43,076 bases of DNA, taken from assembly GCA_021371875.1 (NCBI GenBank), contig JAJFVH010000039.1:1-43076 (forward strand), written 5' to 3'. Of the stretch, positions 16,794-26,108 are shown one piece after another. Every line of letters starts with the position of its first letter. Positions within the stretch are counted from its first letter, which is position 1. Source of the stretch: Bacteroidales bacterium. Its GTDB lineage: Bacteria; Bacteroidota; Bacteroidia; Bacteroidales; Paludibacteraceae. A program made the position numbers and the translations under genes. A model generated the notes under the pieces. It was not told the DNA's origin. It did not search any database and saw only the letters and a list, made by a program, of their open reading frames with translations.

Positions 16794-16811
16794 AAGCTAA
16801 AAAATGAAGCA

Positions 16812-16819
16812 CAAAGATA
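16812..16819 (-). promoter_or_regulatory. -7 box for asparaginase
   Basis: TATCTTTG on the minus strand. It fits a short leader and a non-ATG start at 16793 or 16787. Confidence 0.55.
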
Positions 16820-16985
16820 GTGTAAAATTCTATAAATTGCTTGCAAAATGACATTTTGTTTGTTTAAAACTTAATTTTGCCAAATAAGCTTACTTTTTGG
16901 AAGAAAAACGAACTGTTACAGGTGTTTTTGGAAGAAAAAGATAAATTTCCGTGTGTTTTATTTTGACCAGATGTGTGGTTTTTCA

Positions 16986-19900
16986 TTATTCGACTTCAAC
17001 AACTTTCTCCAGACTCACGTAACAAACATATCCACTCACCTCGTAACCCATTCCGGTTATCAATTTCATGTATTGTTTTACCTGTTGAAGATAGGTTTTA
17101 TTTTCCTTGTCACCGAATTTATAATCAACCACTATGGCTTGTTTGCCACGAAACACGACACGGTCGGGGCGGTACAAATCGCCGGTTGGAGTGAGAATAG
17201 TGGCTTCGGTAAGTACGCGTACATCGTCGGCAAACCAGTCCGACGTTTCAGGCAAAGCCCAGAATTTTTCCATTTCCCGTATAACGGTTTTGCTTTCATT
17301 TTCGTTGATGCGTCCTTCGCAAATCATTTCGCGGATGGCTTTCGATTGGTCGGATTTGCGGGTAATATTACGTAAAATATCGTGCATTATAATACCATAA
17401 TTTAACCGGCTATCGGTCAGGTTCTGGTTTTCGAGCCAATAATCCAAGCTTTGATGGCGGATTTGCAGTCGATTCGTGCTGCTCGCAGTAGGATAATTTT
17501 CGAGTTTTTCATTCGTGTCATCCGTTTTTGGTTCGATATAAGTGTAAGTGGTTGGGTCGCCCAGCTTGTAAATTTGGTTTTCTTGATTGAAATTTTCTGT
17601 CAGGTTTATTTCTGCGTGATTTTCAATGCTATTTTGAAAACTATAAAGCAATAAGCCGGCAAGCGAATTGATTTTTTCAACACTTTCGGGTTCGCTTTTC
17701 GGAATGGGAGCAACACAAATCAACTCATGTTTCGCCCGTGTAAAAGCGACATAAGCCACGTTCAGATTGTCGATAAACTGATGCATCAATTCCTCTAAAT
17801 AGTTTTCGGCAAAAACAGATTGCCCCAATTTCGCACTGTATTCCACCGGCAATAAAGGCAGTTCGCTGAAAGGTTCGGTCTTTGGTTCGCACCAAAGTAC
17901 ATTTTTGAAATAGCCCGATTTTTTGTCGATTTCCCATTCACAGAAAGGAATAATCACGACCTTGAAATCCAGCCCTTTTGACTTATGAATGGTCATAATG
18001 CGAAAAGCATCGGGATTCTCCGGCGTAGAAATGCATTGTTTTACACCGCTTTTATCCCACCATTTCAGAAAACTGTATAAATCGGCGGTTTTCCCTGAAG
18101 TAAATTTGAAAACCACATCCTGAAATGCCTGTATAAAAACCGCTTCATTGCTCCACAAACCCACGTTGAACAAAGCTACGATTTGCTCCACCATATCGTA
18201 AAGCGAACTGTTTTTAATCACACCGAGTTTTTCGTTTTCTGCTTTGGTAAAAAGCGCCGAAAATTCATTACCGGTTTTCGACTCCGCGAAACAGGCGTTC
18301 AACGCTTCGTTTGCGGGCAAATTGAGGCAAGCGCGGGCATACTCGTAACCAACCACGGTTTGCTGAATGCTGTCGGCCGGATTGACCAGTAGCCGCAAAA
18401 TACCGAGCACAAAACGCACCGAAGCAGCCGAAGCAATCATCAATCCTTCGTTACCCATAACATCGTAACTGAAACCCGGTTTTGCTTCGGGCGAGGTTTT
18501 ATAGGTCAGCAGTTTACGAATCACATCCTGGGCATCTTCATTTCTTTTTACCAAAATAGCCACATCGTCCGGGCGATAACCGCGACTTTGCAAATTTTCG
18601 AGCAAAGCAGGCAACCGGTTCAGACTTTCGGCTTTCCAACCATCTTCATTTTCGCCGCGCGGGATAAACGACACATTTACATACCCGCTCCCGGCTCTTT
18701 GCGAAGTTTTCTGATGCAATTGTCCGTAAGCATGTTCGATACGATGTGTCAGGCTTTGCAGCGAAGGATAAACCGGCAAAACGGGCAGAAGACTCTCGTT
18801 CAGTTTTTGTTGAAGCAAAATGGCTGCACAACGGAAAAATTCGTTGTTAAATTCAATGATATTCCGGTCGCTGCGCCAGTTGGTGTCAAGGTTTTCTTCG
18901 TGTAATTGTTCGGGACGAAAATCGTGCATGATTTGTTCGTCGAGTAATTTCCAGTCGGAATTTCGCCACCGGTAGATGCTTTGTTTTACATCACCCACCA
19001 CGAGATTGAATTTGCCGGACGATAAACTATTGGAAACTAACGGATAAAAATTTTTCCACTGCAACGTGGAGGTATCCTGAAACTCATCAATCATAAAATG
19101 ATCGATATGAATGCCGGTTTTTTCGTACACAAAAGGCGTTTCGCTGTTGTCGATAATGCGACTGAGCAACATGTTGGCATCCGAAATAAGCATGGAGTTT
19201 TGCTCTTCGGTCAGTTTTTTGATTTGCAATGCCAGGTCGGACAAAATACCAAGCGTATTGATGTGCTTTTGTACAATTTCAGCCGAATTGTAAAGCACAA
19301 TTTCTTCCTGCAGCAAACGGATGATTTCAAGAATACAAGCCTGAAGTCCATTTGAGTATGCATTCTCAATAGCATTTTTTATATTTTGCGGTTTGGCTTT
19401 CGAATAACAATTGTTTACGTCGTCGGCATAACTTACGAAACGTTTTCCTATTTCGTATTCTCCTTTTATCAGTTTATCGAAAGTTTTGGTAGCTGAATAT
19501 GAAAAATCTTCGTGATTCAGTCCGTATTTCGCCATGATATTCAATCCATTCTGAGCTGCTGTTTTTACTTTTTCCTCAAAATCGTTTTCAATTTTCCGGA
19601 GTTTGGCACGATAATTCTGCAAAAATTCGCGGTCGTGAAGCTTTCGGTTCGTATCTTCGGCTTTGTGCTGATAACTTTCCTTGAAAATTTCCTGTCCTAA
19701 ATCCTCGATGCTCCGGCGCGGATTCCAGTTTTCGGATTGTTCGATGCGTTCCTCCGCAAACTGAGTCAACCAGTTAAGCAACTGTTTGTTTTCATCTTTC
19801 GACAAATCGAGAAACAAATTATCGACCGATTGTTGTAAGGTACTTTCGTTATCCAGTTCGAGGTTGTAACCGCCATGCACACCAATTTCGCGGGCAAAAG

Positions 19901-20249
19901 AGCGAATAACCTGCTGAAAAAAACGGTCGATGGTGCTGATGGAAAAGGATGAATAATCGTGCAGAATAGTGGTGAGAATATGCTTAGCTCTGCGATTAAC
20001 CGCTTCCTCGTCCATGCGAAATTTTGCCATTAAACCTGCGCGGTAATTCGATTCTTCGCCTTGCGACAACGCGTACAACTCTTTCAGTATGCGTGTTTTC
20101 ATCTCGTCGGTGGCTTTGTTGGTAAATGTTACCGCCAGGATACGACGATGCACCCGCTCACGCTGCGGGTCGAAAAGCAAGTAAATATAATCCTGCGTAA
20201 GCCGGAATGTCTTGCCCGAACCGGCAGAAGCACGATAGATGTTGAGCAT
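16986..20249 (-). CDS. addA: UvrD-family helicase/nuclease, AddA-like
   Basis: This 1087-residue double-strand-break end processor has a Walker A (ASAGSGKTFRLT, near residue 8), TFTNKATDEM, QSIYRWRNSDWK, TIHKSKGLDFKVV and VAFTRAKHEL, the superfamily 1A helicase motifs. A C-terminal PD-(D/E)XK nuclease (about 960-1080) has RPDRVV, VVDYKFG and QVKQY. This is the AddA/RecB architecture. Its usual partner AddB is not adjacent and not in the window. The start ATG 20249 lies only 3 bases after the upstream gene's stop, so translation is probably coupled to the CarboxypepD-like gene. Confidence 0.9.
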   Translation of the reverse strand: MLNIYRASAGSGKTFRLTQDYIYLLFDPQRERVHRRILAVTFTNKATDEMKTRILKELYALSQGEESNYRAGLMAKFRMDEEAVNRRAKHILTTILHDYSSFSISTIDRFFQQVIRSFAREIGVHGGYNLELDNESTLQQSVDNLFLDLSKDENKQLLNWLTQFAEERIEQSENWNPRRSIEDLGQEIFKESYQHKAEDTNRKLHDREFLQNYRAKLRKIENDFEEKVKTAAQNGLNIMAKYGLNHEDFSYSATKTFDKLIKGEYEIGKRFVSYADDVNNCYSKAKPQNIKNAIENAYSNGLQACILEIIRLLQEEIVLYNSAEIVQKHINTLGILSDLALQIKKLTEEQNSMLISDANMLLSRIIDNSETPFVYEKTGIHIDHFMIDEFQDTSTLQWKNFYPLVSNSLSSGKFNLVVGDVKQSIYRWRNSDWKLLDEQIMHDFRPEQLHEENLDTNWRSDRNIIEFNNEFFRCAAILLQQKLNESLLPVLPVYPSLQSLTHRIEHAYGQLHQKTSQRAGSGYVNVSFIPRGENEDGWKAESLNRLPALLENLQSRGYRPDDVAILVKRNEDAQDVIRKLLTYKTSPEAKPGFSYDVMGNEGLMIASAASVRFVLGILRLLVNPADSIQQTVVGYEYARACLNLPANEALNACFAESKTGNEFSALFTKAENEKLGVIKNSSLYDMVEQIVALFNVGLWSNEAVFIQAFQDVVFKFTSGKTADLYSFLKWWDKSGVKQCISTPENPDAFRIMTIHKSKGLDFKVVIIPFCEWEIDKKSGYFKNVLWCEPKTEPFSELPLLPVEYSAKLGQSVFAENYLEELMHQFIDNLNVAYVAFTRAKHELICVAPIPKSEPESVEKINSLAGLLLYSFQNSIENHAEINLTENFNQENQIYKLGDPTTYTYIEPKTDDTNEKLENYPTASSTNRLQIRHQSLDYWLENQNLTDSRLNYGIIMHDILRNITRKSDQSKAIREMICEGRINENESKTVIREMEKFWALPETSDWFADDVRVLTEATILTPTGDLYRPDRVVFRGKQAIVVDYKFGDKENKTYLQQVKQYMKLITGMGYEVSGYVCYVSLEKVVEVE

Positions 20250-20252
20250 TAA

Positions 20253-21539
20253 TTAATTTTTCTTCTCTAACTGTTTCTGAATCTTTTTAATTGCAGTTTC
20301 AATTGATTTTTCAGGTTCAATCACATTGAACTCGCCCCAGAAATCAGGATCGGAGAAACCGCTGGCTGCATCGCTTACGATGACTGAAGGGCGCAAACGA
20401 TCTTTTCTTTGAGGTTTTCCATCGTCGGCTTTTTCCCAATCGGTAACAGCCATTTCGATGGTAGAAAAATAAGTGGTATTAAATAGTTTTCTTTTCCAGT
20501 TAATGCGTAGCCCGAGTTCGATTCGGCCGTAACCGTAATACCATTTTCCATCTTTTTCCAGATAGTCAATCCGATAATTGGCTTCAACAGGATAAACCCT
20601 GGCATTCAGCGGTTTTTTTATAATAAACATCCGGCTCGAAGCTTCCTTATCTTCAATATTCAGTTTGAAAACAGCGCTTTTCAAAGCCAGTGTTTGTGCA
20701 TCGATATACAGTTTTCCATAATAGAGCGGTTCAATATAATTCTTATTCTGAATAAAATCAACCACATAAATCAACCGGTTATCCATACGCGTTGAATGAT
20801 CGAAACGGAACTCGTAGTTTTTCATCATATCGTCAGTAAAAATCATATCGGGATGTTTCATTAAGTCGAGATACAATGTGTTGAACGGACCTCCCATTAA
20901 TTTAAAAACCAGTGTATCCAGTTTGGAATAATCGGTTCTTTTGCGGGCTTTGTACATCTTCACCACATCTGACTTGTATGAAGTGTACGACTGTTTATAA
21001 ATATCAACAACAGCCTCCGACAGAGACGCATAAGATTTGTTCTTTTTTATGGTTTCGCGGTAAAAAGCCGTCATTTGCATTTCTTCAACAGAATAGTTTT
21101 GGGCTTTTTTCTCCATCATAGCCTGCACAAGCGACTCGGCATCTTTCGAGATAACACTTACTTCGGGCAATTCAACGGCGATAGGTTCTAATTCAATCCG
21201 GTTTTTTTCATGTTTTAAATCAGACAATAAAATCGTCCGGTTTTTATAACCCATAAAACGAACAGAGAGCTTTCCATTCGTAACGGTATCGGAAATCTTG
21301 ATAGAAAACTCACCCTCGCTATTGGAAACAGTGGAGATATTGGTTCCGATCAGCAAAATATTGGTGAAAGGCAAAGGCCTTCCTGTTAGTTTATCGGTAA
21401 CAAACCCTTTGTATTCGATGTAAGAATCAGGTTTGTCGGCAACAGATGCTTGGAGTTGCGCGTCTGAACCTATAAATGTGAACAACACGACAAGAAAATA
21501 AGTCGGAAACTTTAGTTTGAATGGGGCGGAAAGTTTCAT
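20253..21539 (-). CDS. Carboxypeptidase-regulatory-like surface protein (DUF5686-like)
   Basis: This exported protein has 428 residues and a hydrophobic signal (about 12-32). A CarboxypepD_reg-like beta domain follows (about 42-115: FVTDKLTGRPLPFTNI, SNSEGEFSIKI). A longer beta-rich region has KLYIDAQTLALKSAVFKL and YRIDYLEKDGKWYYGYGR. Such proteins are common in Bacteroidota and are thought to reside in the periplasm or outer membrane; no enzymatic role is known to me. There is no plug or TonB barrel. It is the first gene of a pair with addA, which is an odd coupling given their different cellular compartments. Confidence 0.8.
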   Translation of the reverse strand: MKLSAPFKLKFPTYFLVVLFTFIGSDAQLQASVADKPDSYIEYKGFVTDKLTGRPLPFTNILLIGTNISTVSNSEGEFSIKISDTVTNGKLSVRFMGYKNRTILLSDLKHEKNRIELEPIAVELPEVSVISKDAESLVQAMMEKKAQNYSVEEMQMTAFYRETIKKNKSYASLSEAVVDIYKQSYTSYKSDVVKMYKARKRTDYSKLDTLVFKLMGGPFNTLYLDLMKHPDMIFTDDMMKNYEFRFDHSTRMDNRLIYVVDFIQNKNYIEPLYYGKLYIDAQTLALKSAVFKLNIEDKEASSRMFIIKKPLNARVYPVEANYRIDYLEKDGKWYYGYGRIELGLRINWKRKLFNTTYFSTIEMAVTDWEKADDGKPQRKDRLRPSVIVSDAASGFSDPDFWGEFNVIEPEKSIETAIKKIQKQLEKKN

Positions 21540-21659
21540 AACATTAAATTTAAAGTTGTATAATACTAATTTTCAATGTATTTAAGTAACAAATATCTTA
21601 TGAAATAGTTTATTTAATTAACAAAACAATTGCTTTAAATGCTGATACAATTGTTTCTT

Positions 21660-22709
21660 TTAATTTACGACAAACTTGCCGGTTTTACGTTTTGTTCCCG
21701 AATAAATTTTCACGATATACATTCCTTTGTCCAGGGTTGATACCTCAATTCTTGAGTTGCTGTTGATTTGGTCAGCCGTTTTTAGCAGTACACCACTGAT
21801 GGAATAAATAAAATAGGTCGTGGTTTCGGGCTCGTTCACTTTTACAAAAAGGGTTTTATCCGCAGCATCATAACTCAAATAAAATGTGGCATCGGTTTCG
21901 GGCTGGGAATCATCTCCCGGCCACGGTTTGCCTATGTATTTACCCCAGATATACTCGGTCAGTGATGGAAAATCGATAAAAGGATTACGGTTCCCCTGAA
22001 GCTCGTAAACAGCATTATTCCGATTGATTTCCTTGTCGCTCACCGGGTCGTTGCGGCTCCATTCGAGCAACAAATTCACCGCATAAGGACGAAATACAGG
22101 ATAGGTTCCCCCATTGTAAAGCATGCTTGATGTTCCCAAGCTTCGCCAATTATTTGCATAATCCTCGTAACAGGTGACCACATACATATAATCACGGGCA
22201 AAATCGCCTTTATATTCATTTGCCGGTTCGAAAACTGTTCCCGAATATCCCTGATAGGAGTTTGATCCGACTTTGACAACGCCATTTGAAAATGTTGGCG
22301 TTCCACCCACGATGCCCAACGGATAATTTGATTTGGCAGTATTGGCTGTGGCATCCGATGGGTAAAGATTATGCAAATCGGTATAAGCTATTGTTGTTTC
22401 GGGATTAGTACTCCACCAGCTTTTGGGTAAATTATGTTCGCGATTCAAGCCCGACCAGCTTGTACGCTTATTGTTGGAATACATATCCCAAAAATATCCA
22501 TCGGGATGCCAATCGGTTTTTCGAAACGAAGTGCTTGAACTATAATATTCCAGCACTGTATGGTTTTTTATAATTGTATGCAAAGCCGTTTTCAGTTCAG
22601 CATCCTTTTTCCCCACTGCCGCGTTGTAATAACCGGACGGAGCTTGGGCAAAGAGCAGTGTATATAAGCCAAAGAAATAAATGCTGATTATTCTACGTGC
22701 TAAATTCAT
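21660..22709 (-). CDS. Secreted endonuclease I with T9SS sorting domain
   Basis: This 349-residue extracellular nuclease has a signal peptide (about 1-22). The EndA/NucM-type catalytic domain (about 30-265) carries the HNH-like core NREHNLPKSWW, DLHNLYPSDATANTAKSNYP and NPFIDFP. The last 75 residues are a type A T9SS sorting domain (YSISGVLLKT, LDKGMYIVKI, KTGKFVVN), so it should be exported by the type IX system and surface-attached or released. It probably degrades environmental DNA or RNA. A TAATTTTG -7-like box lies at 22743-22750 with a weak TTG 21 bases further upstream. Confidence 0.92.
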   Translation of the reverse strand: MNLARRIISIYFFGLYTLLFAQAPSGYYNAAVGKKDAELKTALHTIIKNHTVLEYYSSSTSFRKTDWHPDGYFWDMYSNNKRTSWSGLNREHNLPKSWWSTNPETTIAYTDLHNLYPSDATANTAKSNYPLGIVGGTPTFSNGVVKVGSNSYQGYSGTVFEPANEYKGDFARDYMYVVTCYEDYANNWRSLGTSSMLYNGGTYPVFRPYAVNLLLEWSRNDPVSDKEINRNNAVYELQGNRNPFIDFPSLTEYIWGKYIGKPWPGDDSQPETDATFYLSYDAADKTLFVKVNEPETTTYFIYSISGVLLKTADQINSNSRIEVSTLDKGMYIVKIYSGTKRKTGKFVVN

Positions 22710-22759
22710 AAGTATGTAAACGAGATTTATTTTTATCAGTTACAAAATTAGTTATTTTT

Positions 22760-23258
22760 TTGAGGTGTAATCAACCCAACGCCGTAAAAACAATCGAAAA
22801 TCTGAAAGCAGGGATTAAAGGCGAAACTGTCAGCGCCAAATATGCTGTTTTTGCAGAACATGCCCGTACTGAAGGATTGGATACAATTGTAAAATTATTT
22901 GATGCAGCATCGAAAGCAGAAAGAATTCAAGCCTAAATTCGAAGTTAAAACAACAGCCGAAAATCTTCAGGCTGCAATTGATGGTGAATCTTACGAAGTA
23001 GCAACAATGTATCCTCAATTTTTGACCGATGCAAAAGCTGAAAAAGTCGAAAAATCATTTACCTGGGCTTTTGATACGGGAAAGAAACACCTTGAATGTT
23101 ACAAAGCTGCCTTAGCTGCCTTACAAATGAATGCTGAAAACACTTTGCCATTTGAATACGCTGTTTGTCCGGTATGTGGAAACACATACGACAAGGCTAA
23201 AATGGATGAAAAATGTGCATTCTGTGGAACAGGGAAGGATAAGTTTATTCTAATTTAA
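22760..23258 (+). pseudogene. Broken rubrerythrin-family lipoprotein gene
   Basis: The first part (22766-22936) reads NAVKTIENLKAGIKGE and AEHARTEGLDTIVKLF, the ferritin-like N-terminus, then hits TAA at 22934. The second part (from about 22920, another frame) reads EFKPKFEVKTTAENLQAA and finishes with an intact rubredoxin-like domain (CPVCG, then CAFCG). The joint at AGAATTCAAGCC lacks the roughly 20 residues that usually separate these parts, including the region of an iron-binding ExxH, and shifts the frame. There is no ATG before the first part. A later ligand motif reads GKKH where ExxH is expected. The 119-codon frame 22899-23258 could still make a fragment. Confidence 0.85.
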
Positions 23259-23284
23259 TCAGCGAGTATTGATTAGTCCTGAAC

Positions 23285-23326
23285 AAAAAAAGTCGTGCTT
23301 CCTATTGGCAAGCGCGATTTTTTTTG
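23285..23326. terminator. Bidirectional terminator between rubrerythrin remnant and thiL
   Basis: AAGTCGTGCTT (23290-23300) pairs with AAGCGCGATTT (23310-23320), with two G-T pairs, flanked by an A-run on the left and a T-run on the right. Confidence 0.85.
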
Positions 23327-23334
23327 TAAATAAA

Positions 23335-24360
23335 TTAATTCAGTGAATTCCAGCCTTGGGCCTGAAGTTCAATTTCCTCCCCTTCGCGACCCACCAAATG
23401 CAGTCCGAGTTCGGGTTTAGTCGTATGCCCCACGATTCCCACTCCTTCCATTGTTACAATTTTATCGTAATCGTCCATCGAAACAGTGAAAAGAAGTTCG
23501 TAATCTTCACCACCGTTTAAAGCGGCAGTTACAATATTCATATTCAATTCCTCAGCCATTACCACTGCCTGATAATTAATCGGAATTTTGTCCTCGTAAA
23601 TCCGACAACCCACATTGCTTTGCGAGCAAATGTGCATCAATTCGGATGATAAGCCATCCGAAATATCCATCATGGAAGTTGGCATAATTCCTTTGTCAGC
23701 CAAAGTTTTGATTATGTCTTTGCGCGCTTCCGGTTTCAGTTGACGTTGCAGGATATAATCTTTTCCTTCAAAATCAGGTTGTGCTTCACTGTTGGCGGCA
23801 AAAACAATTTTTTCGCGCTCCAAAAGTTGTAAACCCATATAGGCGGAGCCTAAATCGCCGGAAACACAAATTAGATCGTTTGGTTTTGCTCCGTTGCGGT
23901 ATACGATTTTATCTTTTTCAGCTTCACCAATGCAGGTAATGCTGATTGTAAGTCCGGTTAATGAAGCGGAGGTGTCACCTCCAATTAAGTCGACTCCGTA
24001 AGTTTTACAGGCCATTTCAATGCCGGCATACAGTTCTTCAAGGTCTTCTACCGAAAAACGCTTGGAAACGCCCAAAGAAACAGTGATTTGCTTCGGTTGT
24101 CCGTTCATGGCGTAAATATCCGAAAAATTCACCACGGCAGCTTTGTAGCCGAGATGTTTCATGGGCACATACATCAAATCGAAATGAACGCCTTCGAGCA
24201 ATAAGTCGGTGGTTACGAGCACCTGTTTGTCTCTGTAATCAAGTACCGCTGCATCGTCGCCAACGCCTTTGAGTGTCGTCTCATTTGTGTTTTTAAATCG
24301 CTCGGTCAGATGTTTAATCAGCCCGAATTCTCCGTATTTCGATATTTCTGTTCTTGACAT
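23335..24360 (-). CDS. thiL: Thiamine-monophosphate kinase
   Basis: It phosphorylates thiamine monophosphate to the active cofactor. Family motifs are GDDAAVLDY (metal-binding aspartates), TTDLLLEGVHFD, VNFSDIYAM, GGDTSAS and MDISDGLSSEL. The start MSRTEISKYGEFGLI (ATG 24360) is the family's usual N-terminus. A second in-frame ATG at 24375 lies at the edge of repeat copy B and is judged not real. It is probably the last gene of a purD, sigma-54 activator, rpiB, thiL run, though repeat B separates it from rpiB. Confidence 0.95.
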   Translation of the reverse strand: MSRTEISKYGEFGLIKHLTERFKNTNETTLKGVGDDAAVLDYRDKQVLVTTDLLLEGVHFDLMYVPMKHLGYKAAVVNFSDIYAMNGQPKQITVSLGVSKRFSVEDLEELYAGIEMACKTYGVDLIGGDTSASLTGLTISITCIGEAEKDKIVYRNGAKPNDLICVSGDLGSAYMGLQLLEREKIVFAANSEAQPDFEGKDYILQRQLKPEARKDIIKTLADKGIMPTSMMDISDGLSSELMHICSQSNVGCRIYEDKIPINYQAVVMAEELNMNIVTAALNGGEDYELLFTVSMDDYDKIVTMEGVGIVGHTTKPELGLHLVGREGEEIELQAQGWNSLN

Positions 24361-24373
24361 GTTTAGCTTCTCC

Positions 24374-24432
24374 ATCCCCTCTCGCCTCCCGCCTGAAGTT
24401 GAGACAGGTAAAGTCGGGACGCAGCAAGGGGG
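24374..24432 (+). repeat. Dispersed intergenic repeat, copy B (two units)
   Basis: It opens CCCCTCTCGCCTCCCGCCTG, has two 15-base units (GAAGTTGAGACAGGT, AAAGTCGGGAC...) and closes GCAGCAAGGGGGAT. It shares ends and core with copies at 3215-3303 and 37348-37404. It fills the rpiB to thiL gap. Confidence 0.85.
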
Positions 24433-24456
24433 ATTTTAGTTAGTGAATTAATTTAA

Positions 24457-24909
24457 TCAGCAAAAAGGAATTTTGTCAATCCGACTTTGATGTCTTCCTC
24501 CTTCAAAATCCGTAGTAAAGAAAATATCTATCATTTTCAGGACTTCTTCTTCAGAAACAAACCGGGCAGGTAATGAAATTATATTGGCATTATTGTGTTG
24601 GCGGGCTAATGCCGTTATTTCAGCATTCCAGCAAAGCGCCGCACGTATCCCCTGATGTTTGTTTACGGTCATGCTGATGCCGTTTCCGCTGCCGCAAATC
24701 GAAATACCGTAGTCAAATTCATGACTTTCAACCGCCGAAGCCATTGGGTGAGCATAATCGGCGTAATCGCTGCTTTCGGCAGAATATGCGCCAAAATCTT
24801 TAATGGCAAGCACATTATTTCCTTTCAAATGTTTAATCACAATCTGTTTCAGGTCATAACCTGCATGGTCGCTGCAAATGGCAATTTTTTGTTCGTTTAT
24901 AGGTTTCAT
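24457..24909 (-). CDS. rpiB: Ribose-5-phosphate isomerase B
   Basis: It interconverts ribose-5-phosphate and ribulose-5-phosphate in the pentose phosphate pathway. The RpiB/LacA/LacB signature is complete at 150 residues: SDHAGYDLK (phosphate-binding His), SICGSGNGISM (catalytic Cys at about residue 72) and ARQHNNANIISLPAR. The related allose-6-phosphate isomerase activity cannot be excluded. It lies 23 bases after the sigma-54 activator, consistent with one operon. Confidence 0.94.
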   Translation of the reverse strand: MKPINEQKIAICSDHAGYDLKQIVIKHLKGNNVLAIKDFGAYSAESSDYADYAHPMASAVESHEFDYGISICGSGNGISMTVNKHQGIRAALCWNAEITALARQHNNANIISLPARFVSEEEVLKMIDIFFTTDFEGGRHQSRIDKIPFC

Positions 24910-24932
24910 AATCTAATGGGTATTTATATTTT

Positions 24933-26084
24933 TCAGGCAAACATTTCTACGTCTTCTTTTGAAATGGTTGAGCCTCCAAGAATTATCAAACGCTCAACTA
25001 CATTCCTAAGTTCACGTATATTTCCGGTCCATGAGCGCGACATTAATAATTCCAGCGCTGTTTTATCAAAAGTTTTGGGCTGTATGCCTTGTTCGTTGCA
25101 AATCAATTCGCAGAAGTGCTTTACCAGTAATGGAATATCTTCCTTGCGTTCGTCGAGCGAAGGTACATGAATCGGGATCACGTTTAGCCGGTGAAATAAA
25201 TCCTCCCTGAAATTTCCGGCTTCAATTTCTTTTTTCAGGTTTTTGTTGGTGGCGGCAAGCACACGGACATTTACTTTTACACTTTTATCGCTGCCCACGC
25301 GCGTCAATTCATTTTCCTGTAATACGCGCAACACTTTGGTTTGTGCCGACAGGCTCATATCACCGATTTCGTCCAGGAAAATGGTTCCTGTATCGGCTTG
25401 TTCAAATTTTCCGATACGTTGTTTGATGGCAGATGTAAAAGCTCCTTTTTCGTGTCCGAATAATTCACTTTCGATCAATTCCGACGGAATGGCAGCGCAG
25501 TTCACTTCCACGAATGGCGCATTTGCCCGGTTACTTTGCTCGTAAAGTAAGCGGGCAACCACTTCTTTCCCGGTTCCGTTAGCGCCGGTAATCAACACGC
25601 GTGCATCGGTTGGCGCCACACGTTCAATCATCATTCGCACCTTTTCAATAGCCGGCGATGCACCCACCATTTGATGACGTTTGGCTACTTTCTTTTTCAG
25701 ATTTTTAGTTTCTGTCACCAAGGTGTTTATATCAAGCGCATTGCGTACGGTAATCAGCAGGCGGTTTAAATCAATCGGTTTTTCGATAAAATCGAATGCT
25801 CCTTTTTTGATACATTCCACCGCGGTTTCGATATTGCCATGCCCCGAAATCATTACCACCGGAGCTTCGACTTCCTGCTCTTTCAGCGCTGAAAGCAATT
25901 CAATGCCATCCATTTCGGGCATTTTAATATCTGAAAAAATAACATCAAAAGCAGCGTTTTGAATTGCTTCAAGTCCGGTCTTGCCATTTTCGGCTAATAC
26001 CACCTGATGTTTTTCAAACTCCAAAATATCTTTCAGCGCATTACGGATGCTGCGTTCGTCGTCGATTACTAAAATTTTTGCCAT
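24933..26084 (-). CDS. Sigma-54-dependent response regulator without DNA-binding domain
   Basis: This NtrC/NtrX-like two-component activator has 383 residues. The receiver (about 1-118) has DDE and phospho-acceptor Asp in FSDIKMPEMDG, and a Lys in EKPID. The AAA+ domain (about 135-360) has a Walker A variant GANGTGKE and Walker B TIFLDEIGDM. The sigma-54-contact loop reads GAFTSA instead of the usual GAFTGA. The protein stops right after the AAA+ lid, with no Fis-type helix-turn-helix, so it may work in solution or on another protein. No histidine kinase is adjacent. rpoN is at 37412. Confidence 0.9.
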   Translation of the reverse strand: MAKILVIDDERSIRNALKDILEFEKHQVVLAENGKTGLEAIQNAAFDVIFSDIKMPEMDGIELLSALKEQEVEAPVVMISGHGNIETAVECIKKGAFDFIEKPIDLNRLLITVRNALDINTLVTETKNLKKKVAKRHQMVGASPAIEKVRMMIERVAPTDARVLITGANGTGKEVVARLLYEQSNRANAPFVEVNCAAIPSELIESELFGHEKGAFTSAIKQRIGKFEQADTGTIFLDEIGDMSLSAQTKVLRVLQENELTRVGSDKSVKVNVRVLAATNKNLKKEIEAGNFREDLFHRLNVIPIHVPSLDERKEDIPLLVKHFCELICNEQGIQPKTFDKTALELLMSRSWTGNIRELRNVVERLIILGGSTISKEDVEMFA

Positions 26085-26108
26085 ATATTGTTCTTGTAAT
26101 TCGTTCGG

